This document shows, piece after piece, positions 1 through 12,163 of a stretch of DNA of 64,000 nucleotides (position 1 is the first letter of the stretch; each line of letters starts with the position of its first letter). The notes below the pieces were generated by a model. It made no database searches. It saw only the letters and a program-made list of their open reading frames with translations, and was not told the origin of the DNA. The DNA is taken from NCBI RefSeq assembly GCF_028554725.1, contig NC_071670.1, positions 38,000,001-38,064,000 on the forward strand. The letters run 5' to 3'. The translations under genes and the position numbers were made by a program. Source of the stretch: Zeugodacus cucurbitae. Taxonomy: Eukaryota; Arthropoda; Insecta; Diptera; Tephritidae.

Positions 1-320
1 CGATGTTTTCCATGATTTGATCGGTATTCGTCGTCACAGGTCTTCCGCCGCCTGGCTTATCAATGGTGTCGCTCTGAATCGTCGAAACCATTCCTCCGCA
101 GTTCGAAACGATAGAATACAATCCCCCAAAACACCATTAATCTCATGGAACGTTCCTCTAGCCGATTTGCCTTTAACGAATGAAAACTTTAAAATATCGT
201 GAATTTCGGCGTTAGTGAACTCCATGTTTACACGTCTATAACTGTTGAACGCAAAATGCAAACTAATCATGCATAGCGTCGTTTTGTAGGTTATGTCAAG
301 ACCTTTCAATTATGTATAGT
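1..320 (-). pseudogene. mariner transposase, N-terminal fragment (frameshifted)
   Basis: The minus strand from about 232 leftwards encodes the start of a mariner transposase. The N-terminal helix-turn-helix region is recognisable (NAEIHDILKFSFVKGKSAR, then EINGVLGD and RTAEEWFRRF). Near position 88 the frame breaks. The typical continuation (DTIDKPGGGRPVTTNT, then QIMENI) is found in another frame up to the window edge. Non-coding sequence at about 235-320 probably belongs to the 5' end of the element. The catalytic domain is outside the window or lost. It is a dead DD34D-type copy. The subfamily is not assigned. Confidence 0.8.
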
Positions 321-1640
321 ATTGCCAGATACATACGAGCTCTGTAGCGCTTTATACATAGCCGCGAAATTCAAAAGACAAAAAGACGAAAGGGAGCTAT
401 TTGCCAATCTAATATGTATGGGAACAAACCTAATGTATCCTTACCCCTCAAAAGATCTTCTTAAACAGTTGTAATATTTAATCTTAATAACAACAACACA
501 CAAATATTAAACACTGTCATGTTCAGAATAGTTTTCGAAACCATTTCACTTGAGTATAATTTGAAACTTGACTAGGCAGAGCTCAGGGACTAAATGCAAT
601 CACATCACCCCGTGTATATGTATGTCAATGTGTGTGTGTTTGGGCGGCCGTGTGCCTGTGACGCCGCTTCCTGTTTGCCACATTAGCAGCTCATTTATTT
701 ATATGTACCCCCAAATGAGCGTGCAAGTCTGTTTTATTACCAGAGTACACATGCACACATACAACAACAAACACAATCACATACATACATACACAGGTAC
801 ATACAGAGGTAGCAACACTTGTTTAATATTTGGATTTACGACTTAACATTGCGATGCAAATGCTCAACGGTAAATAAACTTATGTTAGTGTAGTAGTCGG
901 AGGCAAATTCACCGTGTTGCAGGCAAACAGCCGTTAATGAATGGAACCAAGAACACACACACATGCACTCACCTTAGCATTTATGTGTTCAAGCTAGTAT
1001 TTACATATGTATATGACGACAAACACACACATACTCTCACATATGTACGTATGTATACATTTTAAATGCCGCCATCTGCACCGTTGCTCTCGATGTGTGG
1101 AGTGGGGCGGTGCTGTCGGTGTTGGTGTGCTAATTGGTATGTTTTGCGGGTATTTAAGTATTTCATGTGTAACTTTCTATTTTACCTACATTTATTTGCT
1201 ACGCCTTGCTGAATTACGGAATTACGCGTTAACGAAATTAATGAATGCAAGAATGAATGAAGCAGTAAATGAATGCATGAATGAGAAATGCAAAAAGTGC
1301 TATATGTGCTATACATACATAGATATATGAAGGTATGTATGTATTATATATTTATAAATGAAAGACGCTTGAATAGCGGGACTATGACGATCGCTGACTT
1401 TTAAAGCTTTGCTTGCTGATTTTGGTTTATGTTTTATTGTAATTTTTTAAATAGAAAATGAAGAGCAAAAGCTTTGGAATTGGAGCGATGGAAAATAATA
1501 AGGCCTAAATAGCACATTATCAAAAGCGTCTAATTTTTTAGTGATACATTGACACTCATTTAAACTAGCAATCATTCGAATCTGTGTGTTTATGTGAGAA
1601 ATAAACTTTGCGTAATGATATTGTCTTCGACGAAATGACC
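321..1640. other. non-coding stretch with CA/TG and CATA microsatellites
   Basis: No recognisable gene. The stretch contains short CA/TG and CATA runs (about 610-660, 745-805 and 955-1050). Open frames here are short and low in complexity. Confidence 0.5.
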
Positions 1641-1644
1641 GTGA

Positions 1645-1986
1645 ATGGAAAATGTACAAAATGTAGATCATCGAATAGTCCTTACAACAAGCTTAAAACC
1701 ACAATTTAGCTGCCAAACCGAAGATTTTTACTGCCAAGGAAGAATTAGTAAGTACATATACGACGTGTTTTCAAAAAAAAAGGGGATCGTAATATTAAAA
1801 ACCGTAAAATTTCACCTTAAGGTTAAGAGTGGACCTTATTTTATACCTAGACAAATTACAATAGTGCCTCGATTCTTGCACGTTGTGATAACCGAGCTCG
1901 GTGCAAGTATTGAGGATGTTCCAAGTACCGAGTATCCTTTGTTACATATCAGAGAAATTCCACATACTTACATGATATTGTTTTAA
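1645..1986 (+). CDS. unrecognised ORF, 113 aa
   Basis: This open frame of 113 codons starts at an ATG and ends at TAA. I do not recognise the product. The composition is mixed, with no signal peptide, no membrane segment and no low-complexity run. That makes it look less random than most frames nearby, but there is no splice or family support. The sequence around it is AT-rich and holds degenerate repeats. It may be chance, or a remnant of a mobile element. Confidence 0.15.
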   Translation: MENVQNVDHRIVLTTSLKPQFSCQTEDFYCQGRISKYIYDVFSKKKGIVILKTVKFHLKVKSGPYFIPRQITIVPRFLHVVITELGASIEDVPSTEYPLLHIREIPHTYMILF

Positions 1987-2037
1987 ACATATTTTTTTTG
2001 TTTGTAATATGTATTTTAATTAAAAAAATCCTTAAGT

Positions 2038-2295
2038 TTAATATGTTAGTATATGTACTACATATATTTTATGTTTAATTAAAAAAAATAGCGACATATC
2101 ATCGTCTAAGGAGGCGTTGTTTTGCTCCGCCCATTCTAGGGAAATATTGAATACTAATCTAGTCTCCGCTGACGAAACTTTCTTTATATTTAAGAACACG
2201 TCGTTTGTTTTTTCACCATAAGTAGGGTTATCTTCATCGGCCATCTTCATTTTGTACGAAAGACTCCAAAGTAGATTCGTCAATCTATTGCTCAA
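2038..2295 (-). CDS. unrecognised ORF, 85 aa
   Basis: A minus-strand open frame with acidic, mixed composition (it includes KMKMADEDNPTYGEKTND). It has no recognised domain, and its C-terminal third becomes AT-driven. It lies 52 bp from the end of another unrecognised open frame on the opposite strand. Chance, an exon fragment or a mobile-element remnant are all possible. Confidence 0.15.
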   Translation of the reverse strand: MSNRLTNLLWSLSYKMKMADEDNPTYGEKTNDVFLNIKKVSSAETRLVFNISLEWAEQNNASLDDDMSLFFLIKHKIYVVHILTY

Positions 2296-2560
2296 TTTCG
2301 GAACGGGATATTTGTTTCAATGGTTCTACTTTTTAAAACTTGAGATTGTGTGATTGTATATACAGCTATGTTCATTTCATATACAGCATCGGCTACTGTT
2401 TTGGCTTATTTTATAGTTCATATACATAAATTATCTGTTTTTATAATATTAAATGCATTTTTAAGCTTAAAAAATTCATTTATTTAATTGCTTCAATAAA
2501 ACATATGGATTTACATGAAAAACATATTTACATTTACATACATACATACATATGTATTTA

Positions 2561-2923
2561 CTATGAAGAGAAAAAATCTTGGATATTCTTTTGTTTTTTT
2601 TCTTTTGCAATATATTTTCTGACCATTTTTGTACGACAATTCAAAAAGTCTGACATCTGATTTGCATCGTTTTCATTTTTAAACCAGTGGATCAAGTAGG
2701 AGAGTTTATTTACTAAAAAGACGCGATAAACAAGAGAGTAAGTGTTTTTGAAACATCGTAAAAAACGCTGCTTGCTTCGTTTCGAATTTTTTATCACACT
2801 CTCTGAAAAGTAAATTAAAAATTTACTTTGCAATTTACTTTTAGGTGCATGTGTAATCTTAAAGGTGATTAACTTTTTCGCGATTATTTACTTTCTGAGA
2901 ATTTACTTTTCGAGAGTATACTG
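2561..2923 (-). mobile_element. possible pogo/Tigger-like remnant
   Basis: The minus strand starts at 2923 with CAGTATACTCTCG, followed by TA on its outer side, which suits a pogo-type terminus and TA target. Several inverted AAAGTAAATT/AATTTACTTT motifs follow. The open frame ending at 2561 finishes with KKQKNIQDFFSS. That resembles the basic-then-DFF tail of pogo/Tigger transposases. No DDE domain and no second end were found. It would be a copy with a large internal deletion. The assignment is tentative. Confidence 0.35.
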
Positions 2924-2929
2924 TAGTAC

Positions 2930-5550
2930 ACTATCGTTGTAAAATTCCGTTTACCGCAACCATTTCCTTTCCTTTCAAAAAAAAAAAACTGCTTAAACTG
3001 ATTCAAATCTCCTAAAAAACACGTGCGTGAGAGTCACAACTATTCATCATCGAAATAAAACGGGACTTCTCCACAATGTATTCAAACTAAGGAACCGTTA
3101 CCAAAAGGAATAAGTTCTTGTCGCAATAACGAGATCAAATTTTTTGGATGTCACAAGTACTGAGTACATAATGTAAAATATTTCTTTGTTGCAAGAATCG
3201 AGATACTACTGCATTTATATAAAACCGAGTAATAATAATAATAGTTTTAAATGCACGGAAGAGTTTTATCTATTATACTATTTAATTATTTTCTATCCTA
3301 TATTTTAGTTTTTCAGACAATTTTTTTCTTTAGTGTTAAATTCCAATAAAATTATAACAATACGGAACATAATTTTAGTTATAATATGAAGTACATAATT
3401 ATGTTTGTTTTACTCCAGAAATAAAACATATCCTTTTATTAGGAACCCATTTAGTTTGTTAGATCAAAAGTCTTCGCGTTGTTTTGGTTAAGGAAAGTGT
3501 GGATGTTTTCAAACTGGGAGTAAATGGCATGAAGACCGGTTTATATGAGAAGAAAGAATGTCAAAATGACAGCTTCACCGGAAATCTGGAATCAATTCTG
3601 ACTATGGACAGGCCTTAAATAATGATAAACGAATTTATAATGTCTTCGTTGTGACATAATGATTTTGGTATATGTAAGTATTACCAAAGGTGAAATCAAA
3701 CGATGAAAATAAAACAGAGAACACCCAAATTATGAATTCAAGAGAGTATAATTATTAACTTAATAAAATTTTAATATGAAAAACAGCATGAACTGACTGC
3801 ATTGATACAGCTGTTTCGAAGCAGATGAAATTGCCCCCCAAGCTCCTCAGGAAAGGCACATTGGACAAGTAATGAACTGATGCTTTAGTACCTCATAATC
3901 CACAGAGCAAAAAACTATTTTTTGTTAGTATAGCCAAATGTACACTCAAAACTTGCGCTCAGCGTGGTAAATAAGTATATCATTTTTATCTAATATAACC
4001 CAGCAACGAAACTTGATGTATTGATAAAAAAAATCCCAATCGCACAAGAAATACTGGCATCAATACCTTCAAAAGCATATGAAGCACACATAAATCATAC
4101 ACAGCAAAAAGAAATCAGCATTATTCAATGTGGTAAGCCAATGATATTTTCAAAATTAATTTACTTGCAACGCCAGTGCAAAAGTGCGTGCCAACTCATT
4201 GCGAATGCACAAGCGACTGTAAACTTTCATTTAGCCATTGCGCCAGCTATCTGTCAAGGATTTACCAGCACCAAGTAGAGAGTGGCGAGTGGCGGCCAAA
4301 AGCAGCCGCCAAATGTTGCCAACACGTTCGCACGTCGCACATTGGTTAAGCATAAACAATGCGAAAGCCGTGTGCCGCCAACAATCCAGCTAAAACATCT
4401 TGCAACATGGCTTAAGTCAACACACTCGCGCCAAATACACACAGAAGCATACAGAGAGGGAGTGCAGAGAGAGGGAGATAGACAAACACATATGTACTGT
4501 AGCTTAGAAACTTTACGGCGAATTATTGTGCGCTTATTTGTTTTAGCCAGCTTCAATGTGTTGTTGGCGCTTGTTTGTTGCTGTTGTTGTTAAGTTGGAG
4601 TATGGGTGTGTGGGTGTGTGCGTCGACTGCACACATAAAGTGGTCACGCTGCATTTGTTGAATTAGCAATGAGCGGCACGTAGCAGCTACGCCGAATTGC
4701 AGCGAAAACAATTTGCCAGATTCAGTGTGCTACTGTTAATTCTAATGCCACACCAACAGCAACATCAAGCGCCTCGCCTCACCTCGCCTTAACCTCATTT
4801 GCCACCAGCTTTTGCCCCTTAAGCTGCCTTTGCTGCGCTGTCTGCTTAATGTGTGGAGCTGAACATAATATGTACGACTACTAAAAAGCTGATCTACACC
4901 CGCGCACTTTGCGCCTAGCACAGGGACTCACCCACGAACACACATCCAGACATACGAAAGCATCTCTACAGCTGGCTTTGTGCGCGTGCTCGACGTGCAT
5001 GTGGATTTTGTGGCCGCAACAGCTGCAACTGCCACAAAACTATTTGAACGTTAAAACGATGTTGCAGTCGTGGTGTGGTGAATATCTTATTCCGTGCATG
5101 CAAACACACTTCTTTCTCATTTTCCGCGCATTTCGTTGCTAAGTCTATTTCGTTAACTTTCAACTCGGAATATCTTGCTTTACGCCGTCTAAACGCACTT
5201 TGACAGTAAATAGCAAAGCTTTGCCGAGCACAAATTATTATTGGCAAGAATATTGAGCGAAAGTTTGTTGCACAAAATGCCTTAGCCTGTGAAGGATCAT
5301 AAAAGCGGCAACAATTTGAGTACTACTCATCTATAAAACTGAAATTGCATATGGCAAGAAGATGTGCTTATGTCAGCTCATCATTTTAGCTGCTGCAAAC
5401 GTGGTAGGTTTGATAAATGAGTAAGTTTTCAAATTAAAAAAACTTGATTTCATAATAAAATAACCAAGTACCAAGAATCATAGTAGATGGTGTGATTTGA
5501 AAAATTAATTATCTATAGCAGGGTTTCTCATTTATCCCGTTTTTTTGTCA
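2930..5550. other. non-coding stretch, no gene seen
   Basis: AT-rich sequence to about 4240, then a less AT-rich, apparently unique stretch (4250-5250) with TG runs near 4600. Open frames on both strands across 4250-4590 and 4900-5250 overlap each other and match nothing I know. I see no splice-site pattern that supports an exon. Confidence 0.45.
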
Positions 5551-5555
5551 CTTAT

Positions 5556-6027
5556 TATACCCTGAACAGACAGGGTATATTAAGTTTGTCACGATGTTTG
5601 TAACACACAGAAGGAAGCGTCGGAGACCCTATAAAGAATATATATAAATGATCAGTATGTTGAGCTGAGTCGATTTAGCCATGTCCGTCTGTCTGTCCGT
5701 CTGTATATATACGAACTAGTCCTTCAGTTTTTAAGATATCGTTTTGAAATTTTGCAGATGTTATTTTCTCTTCAAGAAGCTGCTCATTTGTCGGAACTGC
5801 CGATATCGGACCACTATATCATATAGCTGCCATACAAACTGAACGATCGGAATCAAGGGCTTGTATAGAAAACTCCCGCATTTTACTACATATCTTCACG
5901 AAATTTGGTGTGAGTTATTGTTCATAGAAATAATTTAATCTCCGAAAAAATTATATAGTTACTAAAAGAAATGCACCTGTGAAGGGTATATTAGCTTCGA
6001 TACAGCCGAAGTTAACGTTTTTCTTGT
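5556..6027 (+). repeat. dispersed repeat family A, copy 1
   Basis: Begins TATACCCTGAACAGACAGGG and ends with GTGAAGGGTATATTAGCTTCG followed by a tract ending TTTTTCTTGTTT. Inside are a GTCCGTCTGTCTGTCC stretch and the segment CATATAGCTGCCATACAAAC. A second copy lies at 33891-34796, same strand. The two copies share both ends. This copy has one unit of an internal 154-bp monomer that is present three times in the other. No coding potential. The mechanism of spread is unknown to me. Confidence 0.85.
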
Positions 6028-6103
6028 TTACATTTCTTTTATTATGTTGTTATGTATGCCCTGAAGTATTATGTTGTTATGTATGCCCAAGTTCCAGCTG
6101 TAT

Positions 6104-6360
6104 TGTTTATTTACTTCGTTGCTTGTTCTGTGATTTTTTGGCCAAAAACAATACTCTAATGGTGCTCCAGCCTCCATATTCGCCAGACTTGACTCCGTGT
6201 GACTTTTTTCTATTTCCAAAAATAAAGAAAACCTTAAAGGCTCTTTTTAGAAACATACAGGAAATCGTTGAAAGAAGATATCCTAAAAATTAATGTAGAC
6301 GATTGAATAAATAGTTTTTTTTTTTCAACAAGTTGCTGTAATCTTTTGAACACACCTCTT
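6104..6360 (+). pseudogene. mariner transposase, C-terminal fragment
   Basis: In frame from about 6104 to the stop at 6293 the sequence encodes DFLAKNNTL, then PPYSPDLTPCDFFLFPKIKK. The latter is the block around the third catalytic aspartate of mariner transposases. The tail is shortened. The non-coding 3' end continues to about 6359 and finishes AACACACCTCTT, perhaps an element end. It directly abuts repeat A copy 1. Between them is a short direct duplication of TTATGTTGTTATGTATGCCC at 6042-6090. A dead fragment of the irritans/mellifera kind. The subfamily is uncertain. Confidence 0.75.
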
Positions 6361-8285
6361 ATGTCAAGAAAACAACAAAAATGTATGTATATATTAGTAA
6401 AGTGTAGTAGATAGCAGGTACAGGGTTCAGAATACAAATATTTAGCATCACACCACCACCACATTAAGGAAAATACTTGAAACCAAAATATTCTCGGAGC
6501 TTGAATCGAAATATTTCTAAAATTAGATTTGCCATAGCCTAGTCTAAATAATTTTAAAAACAAATGTTCAGTTTTCATTATGCCAAAGTCAATGTCACTA
6601 AATTGACAGGAGTTTTCATGACGCATCGACTCTAATTATTTAAATGGCAACAAATAGAGTGTCACTATTAGTATCAGAATTATATCTATTTACCGAATTT
6701 ATTCCGAAAGACGGATTAATATTTATCATTCAATATGAATAAGGTACGTTTAAGATCTGTTTTTGACCGTTTTTAAAGATTTGCTTATATGTCAAATTTT
6801 ATTTAAATTGATCAAGTAGTCTATAAAATCAAAATATCTTCTTAAATTGGACAAAATCACGACCGCTATATAGTATACAAATTCATCCGTATGACAGATG
6901 ATATATAATACTCTCTCTTTTGCGTTTTAGGCTTATGAAATCGGGAGTTATGGCATTTTCTTATCACAGAACAAGTCAGACGGAAATCTTAAAATAAATT
7001 TTATATATTAATAGGCAAACATAACCTATTTTGTTGTGTTGCTTAGATAGTCGTTTTGAAAATTCGACCTTCGAGGTATTCTAGAAGAAATTAGTTTAAG
7101 AGATACAACGGGTGTTTTATTAGAGTTGTGTGGCGAACTAGCCACAGCGGTCACTTGCCCGATTAGATTTTAGAACATAATGACAATAATAAATCTAAAT
7201 TTTTGGCCATAATATTAAATTATATGGATTTTATTTCTTTTTGAAAATCACAGGTTCAATAAAACCTTTCTGTATTACAAAATGGTCAAATTTCCACAAG
7301 CATAACCAAGTGAGACGTTAATATTGTGGGTTGTGTCTTGATGATACGACATATGTTAATTAAAGTCATTGAAATCCGTTTTCAATATTTGAAAACTTGG
7401 GCATAATAATAATTTCATAATTAAGATCTTTTTTAACCTGTTGGTACTGAGTTGCTGTTGAGTTCCAGTGTCAGCAGTATCTTAACATTTCTATGAGAAT
7501 CAAAGCGCACAGACAAATTATTTACCAGGTTACTTACATAAGCATAGCTGTTATTCCACAAAACAAGATATTGCTAAGTCCTACATATAATTTAAACTTG
7601 AAGTTATGGCACGCAAATATATACAGTTATGAATTTGTGCACCTGTGTACAACGTTCTTATAAACACTGTCAGTCAGTCATATGTGTTCGTTTGTAAGTT
7701 TAAAACAAGCAAATATTTTCCAATATACCCTCTGAACTGAGAAGCAATTCACTTCGCGAGATTATGCAGATCTGCAGACGCTAAATTTATGCGAATAATC
7801 AAACACACATGCGGGTGCAACTATTTCATTCAACTAATTTTGCTGTGCACGTAAGCGTATATGATTCATCTGGAATTCGCGTAAAAGCAGAATATGATGG
7901 CACAGTGGTTAAGGAAACGGAAATGTGGGCATAAATAATGTTACAAATGATATATAGGTGATATATAATGATTTCAGTAAAGGGAGTGCTGTTCGGATCA
8001 AGCAAAGATTATGTAATCGTCCAGCCCACTAAATAAAACCAATGATCGTCCACATGCATGTCTTTACTTCGTGATCCTTATTATCATTGTTGCGTTCTCT
8101 GTTAAGCGTAATGGACTCTTCGACAGCATTTTTTAGAGAACCCTGATCCAAGAAAACCATCGCGCCATACCATTATTTTCTGAGAACTTGAAGATAACTA
8201 TCATTAGTATATCTTAAAGCTTTTACTTCTGCAGTCTTTATATACGCATGATGACATTGATATCCTCGGACGACAGAGCCGTCGG
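6361..8285. other. non-coding stretch, no gene seen
   Basis: AT-rich sequence without a recognisable coding region, RNA gene or clear repeat structure. Confidence 0.45.
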
Positions 8286-8289
8286 TGCA

Positions 8290-8890
8290 GCCTAGAATAA
8301 GAAACGTAAGAGGTTGGTCTTGTGGTGAACGTGGGCAAGACAAAGTGCCTGGAGCCCACACATAATGATTCCTCGAGGTTCTACTTTGGCAGCTATAAAT
8401 TTTAAAAGGAAAGACTTTGTCTACCAGGAAACAGCAAAAATACCACCAAAACTTTGTCTGAAAATCAAGACCCAGAATAACTATTGCTAACAGATGCTAC
8501 TTTGGGATCGGTAGGCAATTGAAAGGCAGATCCTTCACTAGGTGAACAAAAATTACGCTCTATAAGTCCCTTATCATTCCTGTCCTATTTTACGACACAG
8601 AAACATGGACGAGGAAGAACCGAGATGAGAAAGCACTTGGAAAATTCGACGGAACTGTCCTCCACAAGATCTTTGGAGCCGTCTGCTTGGGCGATTGATA
8701 TCGAAGAAGATGAAACCATGAATTGTATGAGCTCTGAAGATGGAAGACGCATGAAATAACCTAGGTACCTGTCTTCACTTGGAATGTACAACTAGCGTGA
8801 CTTTGCACAAGATAGGGGCAACTGGCGAAATTTTGTGTTCTCTGCCCAGATCGACCCACGGTTGCGCTGCCAAAGAAGGAGAAGAGTTTT
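8290..8890 (+). pseudogene. degenerate LINE reverse transcriptase, C-terminal part
   Basis: Several frames match the C-terminal part of the LINE at 28483-30545. They include VVNVGKTKCLEP (about 8307), then RITIANRCYFG near 8475, and YKSLIIPVLFYDTETWT near 8570. They are followed by a weak match to the region after the reverse transcriptase. Frameshifts and stops separate the pieces, so it is an old dead copy. Its 5' part, with the reverse transcriptase core, is missing. Confidence 0.65.
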
Positions 8891-9990
8891 AAATGGTTCA
8901 GAGGATAACGATTTAGGGACTTGCTAATTCCAAATTTTTCGAAAACATTTTTTTTGAATCTTCATCCACCAGAATTGAAACACTATTACAAAGCAAACAA
9001 TTTGAACCCGTTAACAGCGACAGTAAAACTTGTACGCGCAAAGTTTCAATGCAACACAAAGTTATGATGGAAAGTAGCAACATAGCAATTGGGAGTACTT
9101 TTGCAATGCATATCTGTAATAAAAGCGACAACAGCAGCGTGGTGTAGCACTCGGGAGAATTCCAGCCACCGCACATAACTCCCAGACACCCTCGTGAATA
9201 TGTACATAGAAATGTGGATACGCATAACCACAAATATGCATTCCATACATTCGCGGTCCGACCCTCGTAAAACTATGTTATTTGAAGCAATTTGGTAAGT
9301 CGCTTTGTGGCGAAACCACAAAGAAATTATTTACTCTTAAACACAAAACTTAATTAGTTTTTCGCAGTTAAAATGCAACGACTCGAATGCACTCGCCCAC
9401 AAAACTAAACTCCCTACGTATGCCTTTGAGGCTGCGCGTAGGCGATGGCAAATTGCAACTTCTTGTCTTCTTGTGGCAGCGCAGCGTTGTCTTCTCACAG
9501 ATATTTGCCACTTTCGGCACGGCGGCATTCACGCGAATCAACAAACTTGCTGCTCATCTAAACAGTGGCTAGGGGTTCGTATTCATATTTGTCGGGACGA
9601 TTTTGGCGGGACTGTTATAACTAACGGTATATGTATATATATATTTATTTCTCATTTGTAAGTAGCAGTCCGAGTACTAAAATGGGGACTCTTCGCCTCC
9701 GACCTAGCAATCTCACTAATGCATTTTAGAATTATTAAGTTTAAAGTAGTCCTGAGTGTATATGTTCAATTTTCAGAGATCGTTGGGAATATATAAGGCT
9801 AAGAAGTATCACTTTTTCTATTACTTTCCCAACCCCAGGTCACTTGTAACATGAAAAAAACGTATCTAGTAGAACTGATATGTACATATATAGAGTACCT
9901 AAATAACTTCCTTAAAAATCAAAAACCGAAACCTAAATATTGATTTAACCAAGCAAGCAATCTTATGGGTTATGCTCTTCTATGTTGGGT
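8891..9990. other. non-coding stretch, no gene seen
   Basis: Apparently unique sequence with overlapping open frames on both strands at 8913-9660. None is recognisable, and no splice structure stands out. Confidence 0.4.
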
Positions 9991-9991
9991 G

Positions 9992-10775
9992 AGGCTAGGT
10001 TAGATTAGGTTATGTTAATGGACTGATCCAATGGATTCCACTTAGACTTAGTATCTAAACGAGCCAGTTCATCTGATTCGCCGAAGCTATTACTGCCAAA
10101 ATGTTTCAGCCTCAGTCTAGTAAAAGCTGGACGATGAAGGAGAAAGTATGTAGATGTTTCAATCTCGGCTTCCTCCATGCAATATCGGCAACTTGCATCT
10201 GGAAGGATGTTTAGCCTCACAATTTGAACTTTACTGATAGCAAGCAGTTTAGTGGACCTCCTACGATCCACAGTCACGCAGGTGCTGGTCCTTAACCACC
10301 GAAAACCGTGCTCATGCGAGGTCCACTGATGCAATGCCAGAACTCAGGTCAACAATGGAGCACCGTTCGTTCCCAATCTAATGAAATTTCGGCTGATGCG
10401 CCCTTACGTGCGAGCTCATCAGCTTTGCAGTTCCCAGTGATTCCGCTGTGACCCGACACCCACACGAGTCTAATAGTAAAGTAATTTGATGCTATTGATA
10501 GTGAGGTCAAGAACCTCCTGACAAGCTTTGAGCGCACAGACAGCGAACTCAAGGCTAGCATTGCCGCTCTGCTATCAGAGTGAATGTATATCTCCCTGAA
10601 AGACACCGTACTTCGGTACTTTATGGCTGCTGCTTTTCGCAGCTAATTCTGCCAAAAATACACTGCAGAGGTCCTAAAGATGTCATTGACGGCAAGCTCC
10701 TTACAGGAAACTCCTCCCCCAACGATCCCTTTGAACTTCGATACATCCGTGAAAAAGTTTATAACTCTTCTATGT
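9992..10775 (-). pseudogene. LINE 3' part: RNase H domain and CCHC-like tail
   Basis: Read on the minus strand, this starts with the RNase H opening FFTDVSKFKGIVGGG. Then come HSDSRAAMLALSSL and VWVSGHSGITGNCKADELAR, which contain further RNase H catalytic aspartates. A tail follows with CRYC plus FLLHRPAFTRLRLKHFG, the usual zinc-knuckle-like end of I/R1-type non-LTR elements. The frame breaks between 10334 and 10349, and a stop lies near the RNase H glutamate. The 3' end runs out in TAACCTAATCTAACCTAGC. Related copies lie at 33050 and 15660. The reverse transcriptase part is absent, so this is a 5'-truncated insertion. Confidence 0.8.
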
Positions 10776-12155
10776 TATAACGAAGATATTTAGGGATAAA
10801 TATTGAAATGAAAATAGCATAGTAGCTTTTAGGGAAAATAATAAAGAATACGCGGACAAAAAATAAGAGACTTCAGATTTTGGGTAAATAATGTAAAACC
10901 CTTCTAAAAAATATATTCGATAGGAATATCTGTGTTAAAATATATTTTACAGGGTTTTAAAAACTATGAAGAAAAAGCTATATCTAGCAATAAGATTCCA
11001 GTTTTCAAATTCGCTCCGCCCTAATGTTCCCACACAGAAACGCCACTTATTCCCTTATGGCCATTTTCATTTTACTGGCGGCAGCAACACTGTTGCTCCG
11101 CCGTTAAACGCGCCTTGTCCTACCATCTCTAATTTAACTATTATTTTATATGTACTACGTAGTGCTTCAGCGTAATTCCACGCACGACTTTGTGTGTTAT
11201 GCTACACAGAGTTTTTGTCGAATTTGTTGTTCGCAACTTTTTTGATGGCTTCACACTTTTAGTTTTGACAAAAACCTTGCTAAGCGCACACCATACATGC
11301 ACAACGTGACCACCATCACCACCGCCACCACCACAATGCACATGCCTCCCACAATTTCGGGTCTTATGCTCGCAAACAAACTCAAAATGAAACTGACAAA
11401 AGTCAAAAACTATATTGTAAATCTCTATCGTGTGTGCATCTGTTGAGGCAACGCATGAAATAATTGCATGTTGCAATTAATTTTCTGCTTTATGCTTTCG
11501 GGCTGCGCCCGTTTCGGTTGGTTGTCTGATAGGTCTTTGATAGTATGGCACAGCAGCCAGCAGCCAACAGCCAAGCCAAACTGTCAAAAGAAAGTTTTGT
11601 ACTACAATTAAATGGGATATTGAAGCTGAAAGTTTTGTTGCACAGCGAGATGAGTATTAGTGTTGTTCTCTGTTATTCTATAACATTTCGTTATGTGGCT
11701 ACTGCTGTCTGTGTACAAAGTCGCGGCGTATTATTTGCGGTCCCCTGCGCAGATGTGATAACTAAGTGCTTAGACTTTCTCTGGTTTTTGATTGGTCTTA
11801 CATGTTTGACTATCTCCAGTGGTTGTTAAGAGAAACTTTTTGTAAGGAAATTCACAAAGAAGTCGTGTGCTTAATACTGCAAGTAAACCCTTTAAAGCTG
11901 TCATGATCAAAACTTAGATTTAGCCGAGATTCACACCCAGTTAGCCAGGTCATCCATTTAACAGTGAGGAGTTTGGCCTGGAGAAGAGTGTCAACGAAAG
12001 GAAAAGTGCTAAAGGTTAGAAAAAGTTTTCGAGGAGTTTCCTTCGAACTTTGAAAGATAAGAGCGAAATTTTCATTTGGAATGAATATATGATAATACCT
12101 TGCCCGGCGATTTCCATGTGGAAATTAATTTAACATTCACTGGTCTGTCACATAG
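10776..12155. other. non-coding stretch, no gene seen
   Basis: Unique-looking sequence. The open frames at 11141-11476 (minus) and 11545-11829 (plus) match nothing I recognise and show no splice support. Confidence 0.4.
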
Positions 12156-12163
12156 GTTTGTAT
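12156..12163. repeat. left target-site duplication of the hAT element
   Basis: GTTTGTAT, repeated exactly at 12993-13000 on the other side of the element. Confidence 0.85.

Noticed and set aside
4254..4593. Opposed 100-codon frames
   Set aside because: Mirror-image frames over less AT-rich DNA, with no family resemblance and no splice sites.
7888..7915. tRNA-like A box (TGGCACAGTGGTTAAGG)
   Set aside because: No B box, no cloverleaf and no acceptor stem could be found downstream.
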